Part shown: positions 37,347 through 49,558 of the stretch, piece by piece
Layout of the letters: every line of letters starts with the position of its first letter
Position numbering within the stretch: position 1 is the first letter of the stretch
Source of the DNA: Gonium pectorale
Lineage: Eukaryota > Chlorophyta > Chlorophyceae > Chlamydomonadales > Volvocaceae
Direction of reading: 5' to 3'
Assembly (NCBI GenBank): GCA_001584585.1
Contig: LSYV01000007.1
Span: forward strand, 1,969,102 to 2,033,101
Length of the DNA stretch: 64,000 nt
The notes under the pieces: model-generated
What the model was told of the DNA's origin: nothing
The model's input: only the letters and a program-made list of their open reading frames with translations
Databases searched by the model: none
Made by a program: the position numbers and the translations under genes

Positions 37347-38561
37347 GGTGGGACTTCGAGCGTCTGCCCTATATGCGGAGCGTAACGCTGCAATTGAGCA
37401 GAGAGGGTATGTACCTGGTGCAGTACGGCGGGTTCGGCATGCGCAGGCCAGCTGTCCAGGACCCATCAAGCATATTTGTAGCTTGCACGCTATGCACTGT
37501 GTTCGTTATGTCCGTATAGATGAGCACGGCTCTTCACCTTCCACCCCGCATGGCATGAGTCCTCCCCGAAGCCCCGGCACTAGTGAACAAAGACATCAAA
37601 AAAATAATGAAGATGTCGATTGTTTTACACATTTACGTGAGCCACGCGGCCACCGGGGCGCTGTCCGCGTTGCAAATCGTTAGGTTGGCACTGGGCTTGA
37701 GGCAGCCCCTTCAACTTACCCTTCGGGTAAGACATGGTAGGACTGGCCACTCAGGGCATTATACCCAGTGCGGCGCTGCAGCGTCAAGAGGAATACTCTA
37801 CCTAACTTTCATGGGCCGCAGGGCATTCCGCAGGCCCACCCTGGCTAGTCCACTCCGCGTTCGCGTCCCTATATCGGCTTGGAAAGCCCAATCAGGTCAA
37901 CTGCATCGCTCGCAGCTCATTTTCCTGTGGGTAACGCAGCGCGCAACCAATTTGTTACGGGACTACTACGGCGTGGACCTGCCTATGGCGCAGACAACTC
38001 TAGTCAGCCTGCAAGCCCTCTGCTGGAGCACCAGCGCGCCGCGTCACGCGCCGGCGTACCGGCATGCATCCATCCACGGCGTCAAGGACCTACCGGCAGC
38101 CCATCCCAGGGCCGCACGCCCTAGATCCATTGCCAGCGCCCTGACCGTGCAACGCCTGGCAAGCCCATCCCAGCCGATCCCGAGCCTTTTCCATCAGGGC
38201 TACCAATAAGACCAATCTAATACGCTGTGCTTCAGGAGCACCGCCGCTATTTTTGCTACTCCTCTCCTGCAGTTGCCGCCGCCGGCGCGCCCCCGCCAGC
38301 ATGACAACCCGGTTACTAACGCCAAGCCGACATGGCTTCAATGTGGATGAATGATGAATAGAAAGAGCACTCGCACGCCGCTGCCGCAACAACATAAGAG
38401 ACATTGTGAACCGCGCCGGTGCCAATGGCGCACGGTGGCGCCTTCCTCGGCGGAGCTCTAGCTAGCCAGGGCCCAGGCCGCAGTGCAAGCGCACTTGCGC
38501 ACGCTGCACAGGCTCGTGCCGTGCGCGCAGTCCTGGTGCCATCACTATCTGTACAGGGAAC
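37347..38561. other. Spacer: MRH gene promoter and gametolysin 3' UTR
   Basis: The minus-strand gametolysin gene ends at 38562; the first TGTAA on its strand is at 37625-37629, giving a 3' UTR of about 930 bases. The remaining 280 bases would hold the MRH gene promoter. Open frames here look random. Confidence 0.4.
37625..37629 (-). terminator. Polyadenylation signal TGTAA of the M11 protease gene
   Basis: First minus-strand TGTAA downstream of the stop at 38562. Confidence 0.45.
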
Positions 38562-41500
38562 CTATAGGTTTCCTTGTGCAATAGAGCGGCGACCAGCGCT
38601 CTTCTTCTGCGCAGGAGGCGGCGGCGGGGACTGTTTCTTGAGCGGAGGCGGAGGCGGGCTCTTCTTGGCGGATGGGGAGGGGAAACGAGGGGGAGGCATA
38701 GCCTTGGGACTGCTAGCTTGCGGTGGTGACGGTGGTTTTGGGCGGAGACTGCCTGGCGGTGGCGGGACTCTCTTCGCTAACGGCGGCGGAGGAGGGCGTT
38801 TCTTCTTGGTAACCGTGTTTGCGACAGTCGGTGGGGGCGATGGCGGAGGCGCAGGGGCTGGGGTATCGTGGACTGCAGCTTCATCGGGCGGAGGTGGAGA
38901 CGTGGACTGGCGGGGTGGTGGTGATGGAGGGGAGGGAGGAGGCGGCGGTGGCGAGGAGGGCGGTGGTGGTGGACGAGGGGAGGGAGGTGGGGGAGGAGGA
39001 GAAGGTGGTGGGGATGGCGATGGTGGGGGCGAACGAGGAGGAGGGGGGCTGGCTTTAGGCAATGGTGGGGGCGGGGGAGACGCCGGGCGGGGGCTTGGCG
39101 GGAGGGTGGGGCCGGGTGGCGGTTGCTGGTAGAACTGCGCACAGTCTGGATCGTCCGCGTCTGCGCAACGGGCATCACGGGGGAGGGGATGCCGTGAGAA
39201 GGGACGAGCAAGCGCTTACCATGGCGCAGCGCACCATCCCTGCTGGGACGCCAGCGCAATCTTCGCCTGCAACCCCGGGACTTGTTAGCCGAGCTGTTCC
39301 ACCAGGGCAGGTAACCTCGGTAGACGCCACACCATGCCACAACGAGTGTGGACCCTTTACGCCGCAGCAGCCTGAGCGAGTGAGACTGGAGCCCACGGAG
39401 GGAGCCCCAACCCCCTCACCAGCCCCGGGAGCCCGGCCTCACCGATGAGGCCGTCGCAGTCATTGTCCCAGAAGTCCATGCACTGCTCGTAGCTGGCCTC
39501 GGGCTCGGGGCGGCACACCGTCACGATGGCGCTCATGTTGTCCGCCGCCACCTGGCGCACCACCAGCGTGCCCGAGGGGTCGGTCCACACGGGGCTGTCG
39601 GCCGTCAGCAGCGCCAGGTGGACCGAGTCCCGCAGGTCATACTGGCTGTCCACCTGGGGCCATGGGAGGGTCGTAGCGGGGCAGGCGCATGGGTCCAGCA
39701 TCCCGTCAGGCTGTTGAGGGACTGGCGCGTGCCGCTACAGGGCGTCGCCCTGCCCATTGCCGATAGTGTCGCGCCAGCGGCACACACATCGCTTCAAGCT
39801 GCCCAGCCAGCCAGCTACCCACCGTGAAAAGGTGCACATTGGTGCCGCCGGAGAAGCCATCGGGCACTTCATCAAAGTCGTCAAAGCGAAGGCGATAGGA
39901 GAAGAGGAAGGAGGCGTTGGCTGGGGAGTAGAAGGCGGAGCCGCCCAGCCTCGACGCGGCGCTTTCGCTGACGGCCGAGTTGTTCAGCCAGTTGGTTGTC
40001 ACCTGCGCCACCGCCGAGGAGAGCGTGCTCAGGAGCGAAGAAGCACAAAACCTCAGACCCGCAGATAAAACACATGTGAGGGCCGGCGTTGCATTCCTGC
40101 AAACATACTACCCAAACCCGTTCCATCCAACGCCCCCGGCTGGTGCCGCACCTGGAGGTAGTGCGCGTCCGACATGATGGCGGACGGCAGCTCGTACGCC
40201 AGCGTGTTGCCGCGCGTGAGCTGCTTGACGCTCACCACGGCGGCGGGTTTGGCCCAGCCCATCTGCCAGCTGTGCGGCGCCGACATGCAGCGCGTGTCGC
40301 AGCAGAAACCCATGGCGCTGGACCAGTCGCAGTGCGAGCAGGAGTCGGGGCTGCCGTTCTCCAGGGTGGCCGCGTGCATCAGGTTGTAGTTGTGGCCCAT
40401 CTCGTGGAGGTAGACCTAACCCAATAGGGGCCGAGGCAGGCAAGGGCCGCGGCGTCGAGTCGGGTTTGGCGCTACTAGGTGCTTGCCAACATCACGTCGA
40501 TAGGCAAGACGGGTGGGACGGATCAAGTGGAGTGAATTACAAGGACATTCATGCTTCACATGCCGGGTAGTTGCGTTGGAGGCGGCCGGGGCTTCAGAAC
40601 TCCGCTCCGCCCCACTAGCCGCCTTACCTGCTTGGTCTGCCAGCTGTCCCCCGAGATCCACGCGTACGACCAGCTGCCCTGCGCCATGCCCACCGACCCG
40701 ACGCCGCTCCAGTCGCAGCCAGCGCCCGCCCAGCCGGTCATGTTGCGCGGCGTGATGATGATGTGGTGCCGGAAGCGCCTGCATGGCAGCGCCAAATAAA
40801 CACCATGGCGTTCAACCGCCTTGCCGCAACATGGGCCCGCACTTTCGGCCCAACGGCCTGAGCCACCCACTTGATGCCAAATCCGTGCTATACACTAATC
40901 ACAAGCATGGAGCGACGTTTGCGGCGAGCGACGACGAGCCCGCTCACCTGTGGTTCCAGGAAGGGGGTTTGAGCACGTTGTCAATGTAGTACTCGACCTC
41001 GTACATCCAGTTGAACAGGTTGTCCTGCGAGCAGCTGTCGCTCGTCCAGCGCATGCCCGTCACGTGGCCGGTGCCGTTGCAGGGCAGCTTGACCGTCAGG
41101 ATGCGCGTGTTCTGCTGATCGAAGCGCGCCTTGCCGTACGAGCACGTGGCAACGTAATCGGTGAACGGCGTCAGACCGCCGTACAGCATCTCCGCCAGGG
41201 CCTTCGGAGGGAGCCGAAATCGGTGCGAGCGGCAACAAGAGTCGGGTGAGGCTATGGTCGGGCACTGCGTGGCATAATCATGCTGGTGCGGCTCGATTGC
41301 TCACATCATAGTACTTTGCCCGAGGCCAGCCTTTTATGACAGTCCTTCGCACCCCTGGTTCCGTGCAGGCAGCGCACTGCAATTAACCGCAGTCCGGGTC
41401 ACAGGGGCATGGCAGCACCCCCCGACTTCGCTAGCTTACCGCCTCAGTCGTGGCCGGGCCTTGATTGCATAGCTCCAGAAGAATAAAGAGAGTGGGCAGG

Positions 41501-42506
41501 TCCCGAACAACTCGTGGAGGATCCGGAATGCTCTGGTCCAATTCCACGCCTGGATTCCAGTTCGAAATCCAGCTGGCAGCACGTGTGTTGTAATTCCTTC
41601 CCGAGCCGGGCGGCCCAGGAGGCGGTGGGCGGGGAGGTGGTGGACTCGGGGCCATGGGTGGCGGTGGCGGGGAGATGATCTCCAGGTACTGAACGTCCCA
41701 AGGGACTCCGAGTACAGGGGCCTGAGTTACCGATAGAAAGGCAAGACGTAAGCATGGTCCGACCGGGTGGCGACTGGAGCCAGCCACGGGAGAGCGTGCA
41801 CTTCAGCCCATGTGGTCATGTGCGGCAAACTCTCTGCCACCCCACCGCAGCCTGGCCCTACCTTCGAGGATCCGACGCGAGCCAGCCCGCCCGAGGTGAG
41901 TCCGGCGAAGAGGCGCTTCGGCTGGGTGGAGGACACGAGCGTGTACATGCCGCCTCCGTCCGCTAGTAGCATGTAGGACGAACGGTGCTCTCCGTTGTTG
42001 AAAGAAGTGTCGACGACGGTGATGCGGCCTGCAGGTTAGTTCCGTTGGAGTGTTTAATGCTGCATTCCGAGGGCGGCCCGGGTCAGACCCTGACCCTGGT
42101 GAGATAGGGTCTTATCCACACCTAATCCAGGGGATGTGGCCGGTCACGCGTCTGAAGAGGGTTTGCTAATCCAGTCCTGCAGTCTAGCAATCCCCACCCT
42201 GTGGATATTAACATGCTGGTGCCTCCCCCGACCCCTAACCTCCTGATGCTCTTGCGGCGGATCGCCCATAGAAGACGTGACCTAACCCACACTCACCCAC
42301 ATCCTGACAACATATAATGATGCAAGCTGTGCTGGCGCAGCCTCACATCGGCATTCACAAGCTACTGAGTGAAGGCCCCGTGCCGCACCTGTCGCTTCGT
42401 ACGCAGCACCAACGACGGGTTGCGCCCAGCTCCACATCATGAGGAGAAGTGCGATGCTCCGTCTGAAACATATGAAAGGCGCCATCCTGTTAGACGGAAG
42501 AGCCAT
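38562..42506 (-). CDS. Gametolysin-like metalloprotease (peptidase M11) with proline-rich tail
   Basis: Secreted zinc protease of the family that digests the volvocine cell wall. Nine exons, phases consistent, 741 residues: 42506-42389, 42028-41862, 41721-41440, 41201-40948, 40778-40628, 40415-40152, 40002-39823, 39653-39443, 39160-38562. A signal peptide (RRSIALLLMMWSWAQPVVGA) opens the protein, followed by a propeptide-like part (GRITVVDTSFNNGEHRSSYM) and a short Pro linker (PPPPPMAPSPPPP). The catalytic core has VYLHEMGHNYNLMH (HExxHxxxxxH, zinc ligands and Glu intact), then CDWSSAMGFCCDTRC and SWQMGWAKP. After it come the M11 C-terminal pieces VDSQYDLRDSVHL, IVTVCRPEPE, DNDCDGLIGDADDPDC. 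The last 180 residues are Pro-rich (SPPPP runs, then KKKRPPPPP), a hydroxyproline-rich extension probably anchoring it in the wall. The choice between two nearby ATGs (MALPSNRM) is open. Confidence 0.93.
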
Positions 42507-43636
42507 CGACGGACCTAGCAGGTTGGAGATTCTTGTGATGGGATGGAGACGCTGGGTCGGCGGGTCAGAAGCGTCTTTCCAGGACGCCCTAGCGTCGCTA
42601 AGCGTAAATGATGTAGATTTGGTATAACGTAGTCAGGAGAGGGGTAAAGTTGAGCTGGGTCCTCCGCCCGTCCCAATGGTTCAGGGACGCGAAGCGATGT
42701 GGACAGCAGAAACCTCAGGGTCGTGGTCTAATGGAGGTATGGTCACAGGCCATGGAGTTTTGCCCTGGACGCGTACGCTCCGTTGGCTATTGACTGGGAC
42801 TTGCTCGCCCGATGGTTGAAGGCGTGCAGGCACCCAGTTGGTGTTGTTCCAGATAGTCAACAAGACCAGCCTGGGGTCAAAAGCTATTCAAGGCGTTGCA
42901 TGGCGCGTTTCGCTTTTACCTGTAGCAAATACGGCAAAGCGAAGGAGGATGACCCCCCTTCTACCAGCACCGTTGCGATTAGCTAAACTGCGGTGATAAT
43001 CACTATCAGTATGCTGACAACGCCGCCGGCACATGACATCCCTCTTGGCATGTCAGATGTGTATGTCGCCCCGGGAGATGGACGCGAAGGTGCTGGGGCG
43101 ATGAGCCGACCCCCCTTAACGCCTGGGCAGCATGACTCGCGTGCCAACAAATCAGATGAGCGGAGGCGCAAGGCATTTCGAGCCCATGATAGGACATCAC
43201 AATAGCGTCAGGTGCGTCTACCGGCCGCGGTCTCAGAGGCTGACACGGTCGTCGACTCAAGACTGTCACAGCTCCTTCGGCTCAGTCTCCCCCATGTGCA
43301 ATCTCAAAGCGGTCTGTCGTCCAGACCGGCAGCGCACCGCGGGAAAGCGAACTGCGAAGTCACATCGACGACAGATACGCCTATGCAGCACCGCTGCCCA
43401 GCGACATATCCCTTGACAGCACAACACCCCTGCTCTAGCGCCCCGCTACCAGGGTAGCCATCACGTTACCGTCTTGCGCATTGGCCTTACACATGCAAAA
43501 AGCACCGCACGGCCGGCGCGCTCATAGTGGACTTAGCCATGAGCCAGCAGCTGAACACGTCCAAAACTAGTATCGTTGTGGCTCAATTACAGCCCGTTCG
43601 CCACCCGAGGTCGAAGCGCGCTCGGAACGAAGAGGG
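42507..43636. other. Spacer: M11 promoter and EXO70 3' UTR
   Basis: TTACA (TGTAA on minus) at 43487-43491 and 43587-43591 lie 146 and 46 bases past the EXO70 stop. The rest, up to the M11 start, shows no conserved frame and probably includes the M11 promoter. Confidence 0.4.
43487..43491 (-). terminator. Polyadenylation signal TGTAA of EXO70
   Basis: Second of two minus-strand TGTAA pentamers after the EXO70 stop; the nearer one at 43587-43591 would leave a very short 3' UTR. Confidence 0.35.
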
Positions 43637-46600
43637 TCATCGCCGGCTGCCCGCCATGCTGCCAGCCGCGCGGCTTGACGCCGGGGGCGACGCAAATACC
43701 ACGTCGCCGGCGCTGCCGGCCGGCACGCGCAGAGGGGTGGGCGCCACGGAGGATCGGGACATGGCCGCCAGGCTTGGCCCTCCGGAGGCAGACGCCCCAC
43801 GGGGCCCCGAGGTGGCCCGGCCCTCGAAGAGCGCGTGATCGACGAGGTATTCGAGCTGCTCTGGCGGGTACCTGCGCCGGCGAGTTATGGCAAGAGTGGG
43901 GTGGGCGGGATTGGTCACCCCGGGTTGGATAAGTATATTGCTGTCATTTGGCGATGCAACGCTGCCACACGAGGATCATGCCCACCCACAACGAAATGCG
44001 TGCTGTAGGCATGTATGGTGCTTCCCACAACTGGATGCTTTACGTCGGCCCCATCTCGCAGGATGCGGACAGCGTCCAAAGGCCATGTGGCCAGCGCTAG
44101 CTGCACGGAAGCGTTCTCAGTGCACCCATGCAGACCCTTGGTACGGTAGCGCCGGCAGCGCAGGGCGCGACGCATTGAGGCACGCACCGCAGGTACTTCT
44201 CCGGGTGCGTGGTGAAGTTCACCGCGGTGTAGCGTTGCCAGAACTCGCCGTACAGGGGCACCAGGTCCTAATCGGTTGGGAGGTGCGGCTTATAAAAGAT
44301 TTACTCGGCATTGGGGACGGTGGCGGAGGGATCCAGTGACTGCCGACATGGCACTTGAAACCAGAGGGAAGCGCAGCAATCACGGCAATGGCCTGCGATG
44401 CTGGAATTCGGTAAGTCGAATGCCGCAGGATCGCCAAGGCGACGCGGGCGCCAAAGTACTCGACGCCGGGTATCGGGCGCAGGCAGCAAGCCGGTCGTAC
44501 CTGCTTGATGACGTTGCGGACGGCTGCCTTCAGCTTGGAGTCGGGTATAGTCCAGGTGGCCTGGAGGCGGTGTTGTAAACCGCGGCAATGCAAGTTGGCG
44601 GGCGACATGATGCCCCAGTAGAGACCCGACAAGAACAGGAAGCAACAACATCAACAACAACAATAACAGCAAACAACAATATGTCCGCCTTTTTGCTGAA
44701 TGAAGTTTGGGCATTTCGGGTGACGCCGTGGCTGCCTCTGAGCCCCTACAACAACGTCTTTACCAAAACTCGGAACCAGGTCAACGGTGCGTGTGGGCCT
44801 ATCCCCGTAGGGCGTGGTTCACAGCGCCGCAGAGGGACAGCAGTGCAACCTGACCAGAGTCGCATGCGCTGCCCGCCCTTGCAGTCCCCCACCGCTCAAG
44901 GCACACCTGCTGCTTGAGGATGGCGTCCAGCTGGCCGTTCACCTTCGCGAACTTGGACTTGAGCCACGATTTGAAACGTCCTGGATCCGACGGCTCCTTA
45001 TCCTCCTGGGCACAATACCGCGCGACGAGCACCGCTAGAACAACGAGGATATGGACACCATATACCGCAACGCAACGAACGCAAGGCCCTGCGGGCGACC
45101 ACAGGCAAGCTGTGGACCGCGAAACGCTACCGAGGTCCGTGGGCGGGCACGGCGCGTGCGTGCATCCGACCTTCCGTCGCTTGGCCTACCGGGACGTTCA
45201 CCCATGTCCACCACCCTGTACGAGTACATAGTTGCGACCCACCTCCGTCACGATGACGGCCTCCAGTCCCGCAATGAGGGGCCGCCACGTGTCCTCGTGG
45301 TAGGCCGCCCCGTAGTGCTCCACAATGTCCTTGTGCCGCTCAACCCATGCACTGCCGAGCACGCCCAACCCACTGGGCAGCGCATCCGCGGTAGAGGGCA
45401 CGTCGCCAGCGCCCGCTGCGCGCGTGGCTCCGCCGCCGTCGATGGCGGCGGCAGCAGCAGCCGCGGCGGCAGTGGCGGCCCGCCGCTTGGTGCCGGTGCG
45501 GCGCTTCGCGCTGTTGTCGTCGTCCGGAGCGGCCCCAGTGGCGGCGGCGGCCTCCGCCACAGCGGCCTTTTCTCGCTGCAGCTGCTTGTCCACTGTCGGG
45601 ACCAGTCACCATAGTCCGTAGAAAACAGTCAGCAACCCGCAAAAACAAGTTCACCCTCGTACTTTGACACATACCGACCTGTGCTATAAACGAGACCAAA
45701 CAAGACTAGTGCCGCTTGTCCACAGCGCCACGGCACCAGCGCCACGGCACCGAGACCGGTGGCTTGCGCGCGCACCTCTCCCACAGTCTAGAGCTCACCC
45801 GCCGCCGCCTGCTCCACGGTCCACACCATGTAGTGTACGTTGTTCATGAGGAACAGGTGACCCAACGCCGGCGACTTGTACGCCTTGGCCTTGGCCTCCA
45901 GAGCCTGAGGGAGGGGGTGACATGGAGAATGTGGCGGCAGAGCAAGCAAACTTGTAGGCGTCGGCCGGGACATACGAACGAGGACCTGTAAGCTGAGATG
46001 TTTCAGCCATGAGAGGGGCATGAACCATTTAGCAGGCCAGGCACAGCAGTGCCATTGAACAACGCTTTGGCTATGCTTGCACGGTAAGGCACGGCTGTGT
46101 CATCATGTTGGCTTTCAGGGTAGTTATGGCCCCGTTCCAACTCCTCGCCCACCTCCAGCAGCCGCATCAGGATGCGCATGATCGTGGAGCCCGCCGAGGC
46201 AGCCGCTGCAGTAGCCACCGCGTCGCCGCCGCTGGCGGCGCCGGCAACGCTGCCCCCCGGGCTGAAGAGCAGCGTGAGCGCGTTGGGGTAAGTGAATAGA
46301 CGCTGCGAGCGCGAGGGGAGTACGGACGGGTTGTGTTGATTGTGGTCCGGGGAGACGATCGAGGACTTAAGCAAAGTTGCCATGGTTATCGGGTTTCACA
46401 CAGACCCGTGGTGATTCCCGTGATCCTAGTCTGCAGCTTCAGCCGCGCCTCGAGCGCTGCGCTCTTTACGCACACCACGCACGTACGCAGCAGCCCGACA
46501 AACCGAATACCTTCGCCACTGCCCGGCATATAAGCTGGACGGAAGCGCCTGTCCGCGCATGAGCATACACGCCGAGACGCGCGCACCTTGAGGAAGCTGA

Positions 46601-49558
46601 GCGTGGTGGCGCAGATGGGGTGCACCGTGCCGTCCAGCATCGTTAGCTTGGAGACCGCGGAGGAGCTAGAGCCGCCTCCGGGGCCCACCACGCCACCTAC
46701 GCCCTCCTCAAACTCTGCGAACAGCTGCAGGCAAGGTCGGGAAGGGGAAATGAGCGCAGTCGGCCGTACAGGCGACAACTCACAAGCTTATCCCGGGTTG
46801 TTACCCCCTGCCCCCGCTTGAGCCCGCACCTGCCTGGCCGCGCGGCCCATCATAACCCCCAGCAGGTGCGCCTCGTTGAGCAGGCCCGTGCAGCGCTCAC
46901 GTGGGGACAGCAGGTCGTCCAAGTACGGCAGCAGGTCCTGAAGGAGCAGCATGCGGTAAGAGGAGGCATGGGCTGGAACACCCTAAACCAGAAGCGCCTA
47001 GACGGTGCGATGAACAAGGGCAATTCTCAACCAAAAAGCACCCTGCCGTCCGCGCAAGGAAGCTAGGGGAGAACGGCTTACGGGGCGAATGGACACCACC
47101 GTCGCCGCTCGATATACAAGCTATAGAGACCGGTTCTGTAGAGACGTAGACACGGCATGCTATTCCTATAGGTTATTGCGTTCCGCGGCGAGCGTCGACG
47201 GGATGCGGAGTGTTAGCAGCAGCAGACGCAGCGGGACAGACAGCCGGCGCGAGAACATGCCGCGCAGGGGCAGGGGCAGATCGCTGAACCCCGTGTGCGC
47301 AAGCGGCCCTGCGCGGGCGCACCATAAGCGACTTGTGCATCTGGAGCAGCACGAACAGGCGGTCAGGGGAGCGCGCCGTGCTGCGACCCTCGCACACTGC
47401 CTTGCCCACCTGAGCGGCAGGGACAAGGATTGGCAGGGGAAGGTAAGGTACTGCGGGCTAAATCTAGGCGCCTAGTGCAGCGCAGCACCGTAAGAGCGAA
47501 CGCAAGGACACGGGGGATCGCTGCAGAAGCACGACACTGGAGATACCAGGAGCCGGCTCACTCCAATCACGCGCTGATACAACAAGGCTCCATGAGTACC
47601 GAGGCCGATACGCCAGTGCAGTCGCTCGGGCACTCCCATAAGAAGGAACCCTCTTACACGATACCATAAAAGCATTTGAATGTCACAGTTCGGTGAGTGG
47701 GCTGCCCCAACCCTACCAGCAGCACAGTCCGGAGTGACCTGCTGATGGTCTCCGAGAAAGTAACCTCGTCATATGGAGATGGCCACACCTGCACGGGTGA
47801 TGAAACGTACAAACGCCTCTATGCCGTGAGAGGTGAACACCAACGGATGCGGCAAGGCGGGCACACGGTGCGCATTCCAAAAGCATTCTATGTGTGCGTC
47901 GACCAAGTCTTACGTCCTGCGCAAGCGCCAGCTCCGCCGCCGCCCCGAGCAGCAGCACCCGCAGCTGGAAGGCCCACCCCGCCACTGTCCGCTGGAGGGC
48001 GTCCGCGCTCTGCATGGACAGGCCCGCCGGTAGCACGGACGAGGAGGTGGAGGAGTCCAGGCCCACCAGGGAGAGGAGTGTGTCCAGGGCACGAGAGCGG
48101 GCCTGTGGTCGCGTGGGGACGGCAAGGGCGCCTTCCGTCCATGCCATACTCAAACGACAGGATAACAGGGGCAACCGTCTACACCTGTGGATGGAGGGCC
48201 GCTGGTAGAGTGCGACTGAGGCCGTTGGATTCGATTGCCTTATCGGTATCACACTCCAGTACAAACATTCAAGGCATGGCAATCATGCCTCCTCCTCAGG
48301 TGGCGGAGCGCGCACAGTTAGCCGTTGATACTTTCATAGCAGCCCTAGAACCTGACTGCGCATCGCCCCCTGCCTCCGCCCTTGCCTGTGCGGCTGTACG
48401 GCTTGCACGGTTCGCTCGCTCACCTGCGCGTACGTATCGAGGCACGACACGTGCCGCGCGCGCAGCATCGCCTCCGCCAAGCGTGCGACCCGGGATACTG
48501 CCTCGGGCGGCAGCAGCTCCAGCTCGGGAGAGGCCAGGCTGGCTGGCATGCAGGAGATCGGCACACAGGATCAGGTGGCACGATACACATTTGGCAGCCA
48601 ATAGATCTTTGCCCAATCTGCATGTGCAGGGCGTGCTTCGCCGGCCAACAACTCCTCTCATTTTGCACATCGATAGGTAGCTGGTCATCATACTACAAAA
48701 ACTCCCTGGGACAAGGGCAGCCTATGCATAACACGCCTGTGACCCGGCCCCCGCACCGTGCAAGTTCTCCAGCGAAGCCTTCTCAGCTAGCCATGCCACC
48801 GAAGGCAAGCGCGCCGCGCTGTTCTGCGCCAGAACGGCCACAAGGTCCGCTTCGCAGTCCCGCATGGATCTGTCGTACAAGCCCTGTGCGTGCTCGTACG
48901 CCTGCAGAGAGGCAAGGCAGCAGCAGCAAAGAGGGTCACACGAGCTCGAAGTACGGCCCAGGGCAGGCCCACTGCCCTTCACTTGTCAAGCGTTGATTCA
49001 CCCACAGATCCTTACCGCAGCAGCAGTACCCAGAACGCATACAGCAGCAGGACGTGACCTATCTCATATGCACACAGCCCGTCACTCGGTAGTCTTAGCA
49101 CACCTCGAGCACAGCGTCAGCACCACCACCTTCCAAGGCCGCCTCCAGCGCCTCCAACGCCGCCTCCAGGCGGCCCACCGCGGCTAGAAACGGCTCAAGC
49201 TGCTCATCCGTGCGGCCGGGGCCCATCCGCAGCACCGCCTCGACCTGAAGGACGCCGGTGTGTGTTTTGGGCTACGTCTGTCCGGGGGACGGCCCCTCCA
49301 AGCGATATTCTGCCTTATTCTCGCCTTTCGGGAGGCAGCAATATGCTGCAACAATTCATTCGTCGCGCCCTTGGCACGTGTGATGTTCTCCTCCGCCCAC
49401 GTCAACGCCGTGGCACGCTCATGGATAGGCTGGAGTTTGCAGCTCAGGTCTGCAAGCTTGTCACGCAATGCTTGCAGCACCGTGTCCTCCTCAGCTGTTA
49501 GGTGGAGCTGCAGCTGCACTGCGGTGCTAATGGAGTCGGCATAGTCCGCCCACGCCAT
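43637..49558 (-). CDS. EXO70: Exocyst complex subunit EXO70
   Basis: Tethers secretory vesicles to the plasma membrane as part of the exocyst. Fifteen exons, all phases consistent, 746 residues: 49558-49325, 49244-49104, 48901-48757, 48542-48424, 48102-47914, 47409-47323, 46937-46830, 46724-46587, 46302-46153, 45904-45799, 45592-45243, 45005-44907, 44560-44501, 44267-44188, 43871-43637. Motifs in order: AEEDTVLQALRDKL, RATALTWAEENITRA, RKVEAVLRMGPGRTDEQLEP, DRLFVLLQMHKSLM, TMLDGTVHPICATTLSFLKR, MRLLEALEAKAKAYKSPALG, HLFLMNNVHYMVWTVEQ, WVERHKDIVEHYG, RFKSWLKSKFAKVN, ATWTIPDSKLKAAVRNVIKQ, PLYGEFWQRY and THPEKYLRYPPEQLEYLVDH, the last being the Pfam Exo70 C-terminal signature. Intron 1 has the unusual donor AAG|GCGAGA. 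An Ala-rich, charged insert of about 60 residues sits in exon 11, and the C-terminal 50 residues are low-complexity. Unlike land plants, only one copy is seen here. Confidence 0.94.
44641..44680. repeat. AAC-type microsatellite in an EXO70 intron
   Basis: Imperfect (CAA)n stretch in the intron between EXO70 exons 12 and 13. Confidence 0.7.

Noticed and set aside
37583..38209. 208-codon plus-strand open frame
   Set aside because: Lies in the 3' UTR region of the M11 gene; composition is random and no homology is visible.
38419..39132. 237-codon Gly-rich plus-strand frame
   Set aside because: Exact antisense of the proline-rich tail of the M11 protease (CCN codons read as GGN).
47697..48680. 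327-codon plus-strand open frame
   Set aside because: Overlaps EXO70 exons and introns in antisense; no motif.
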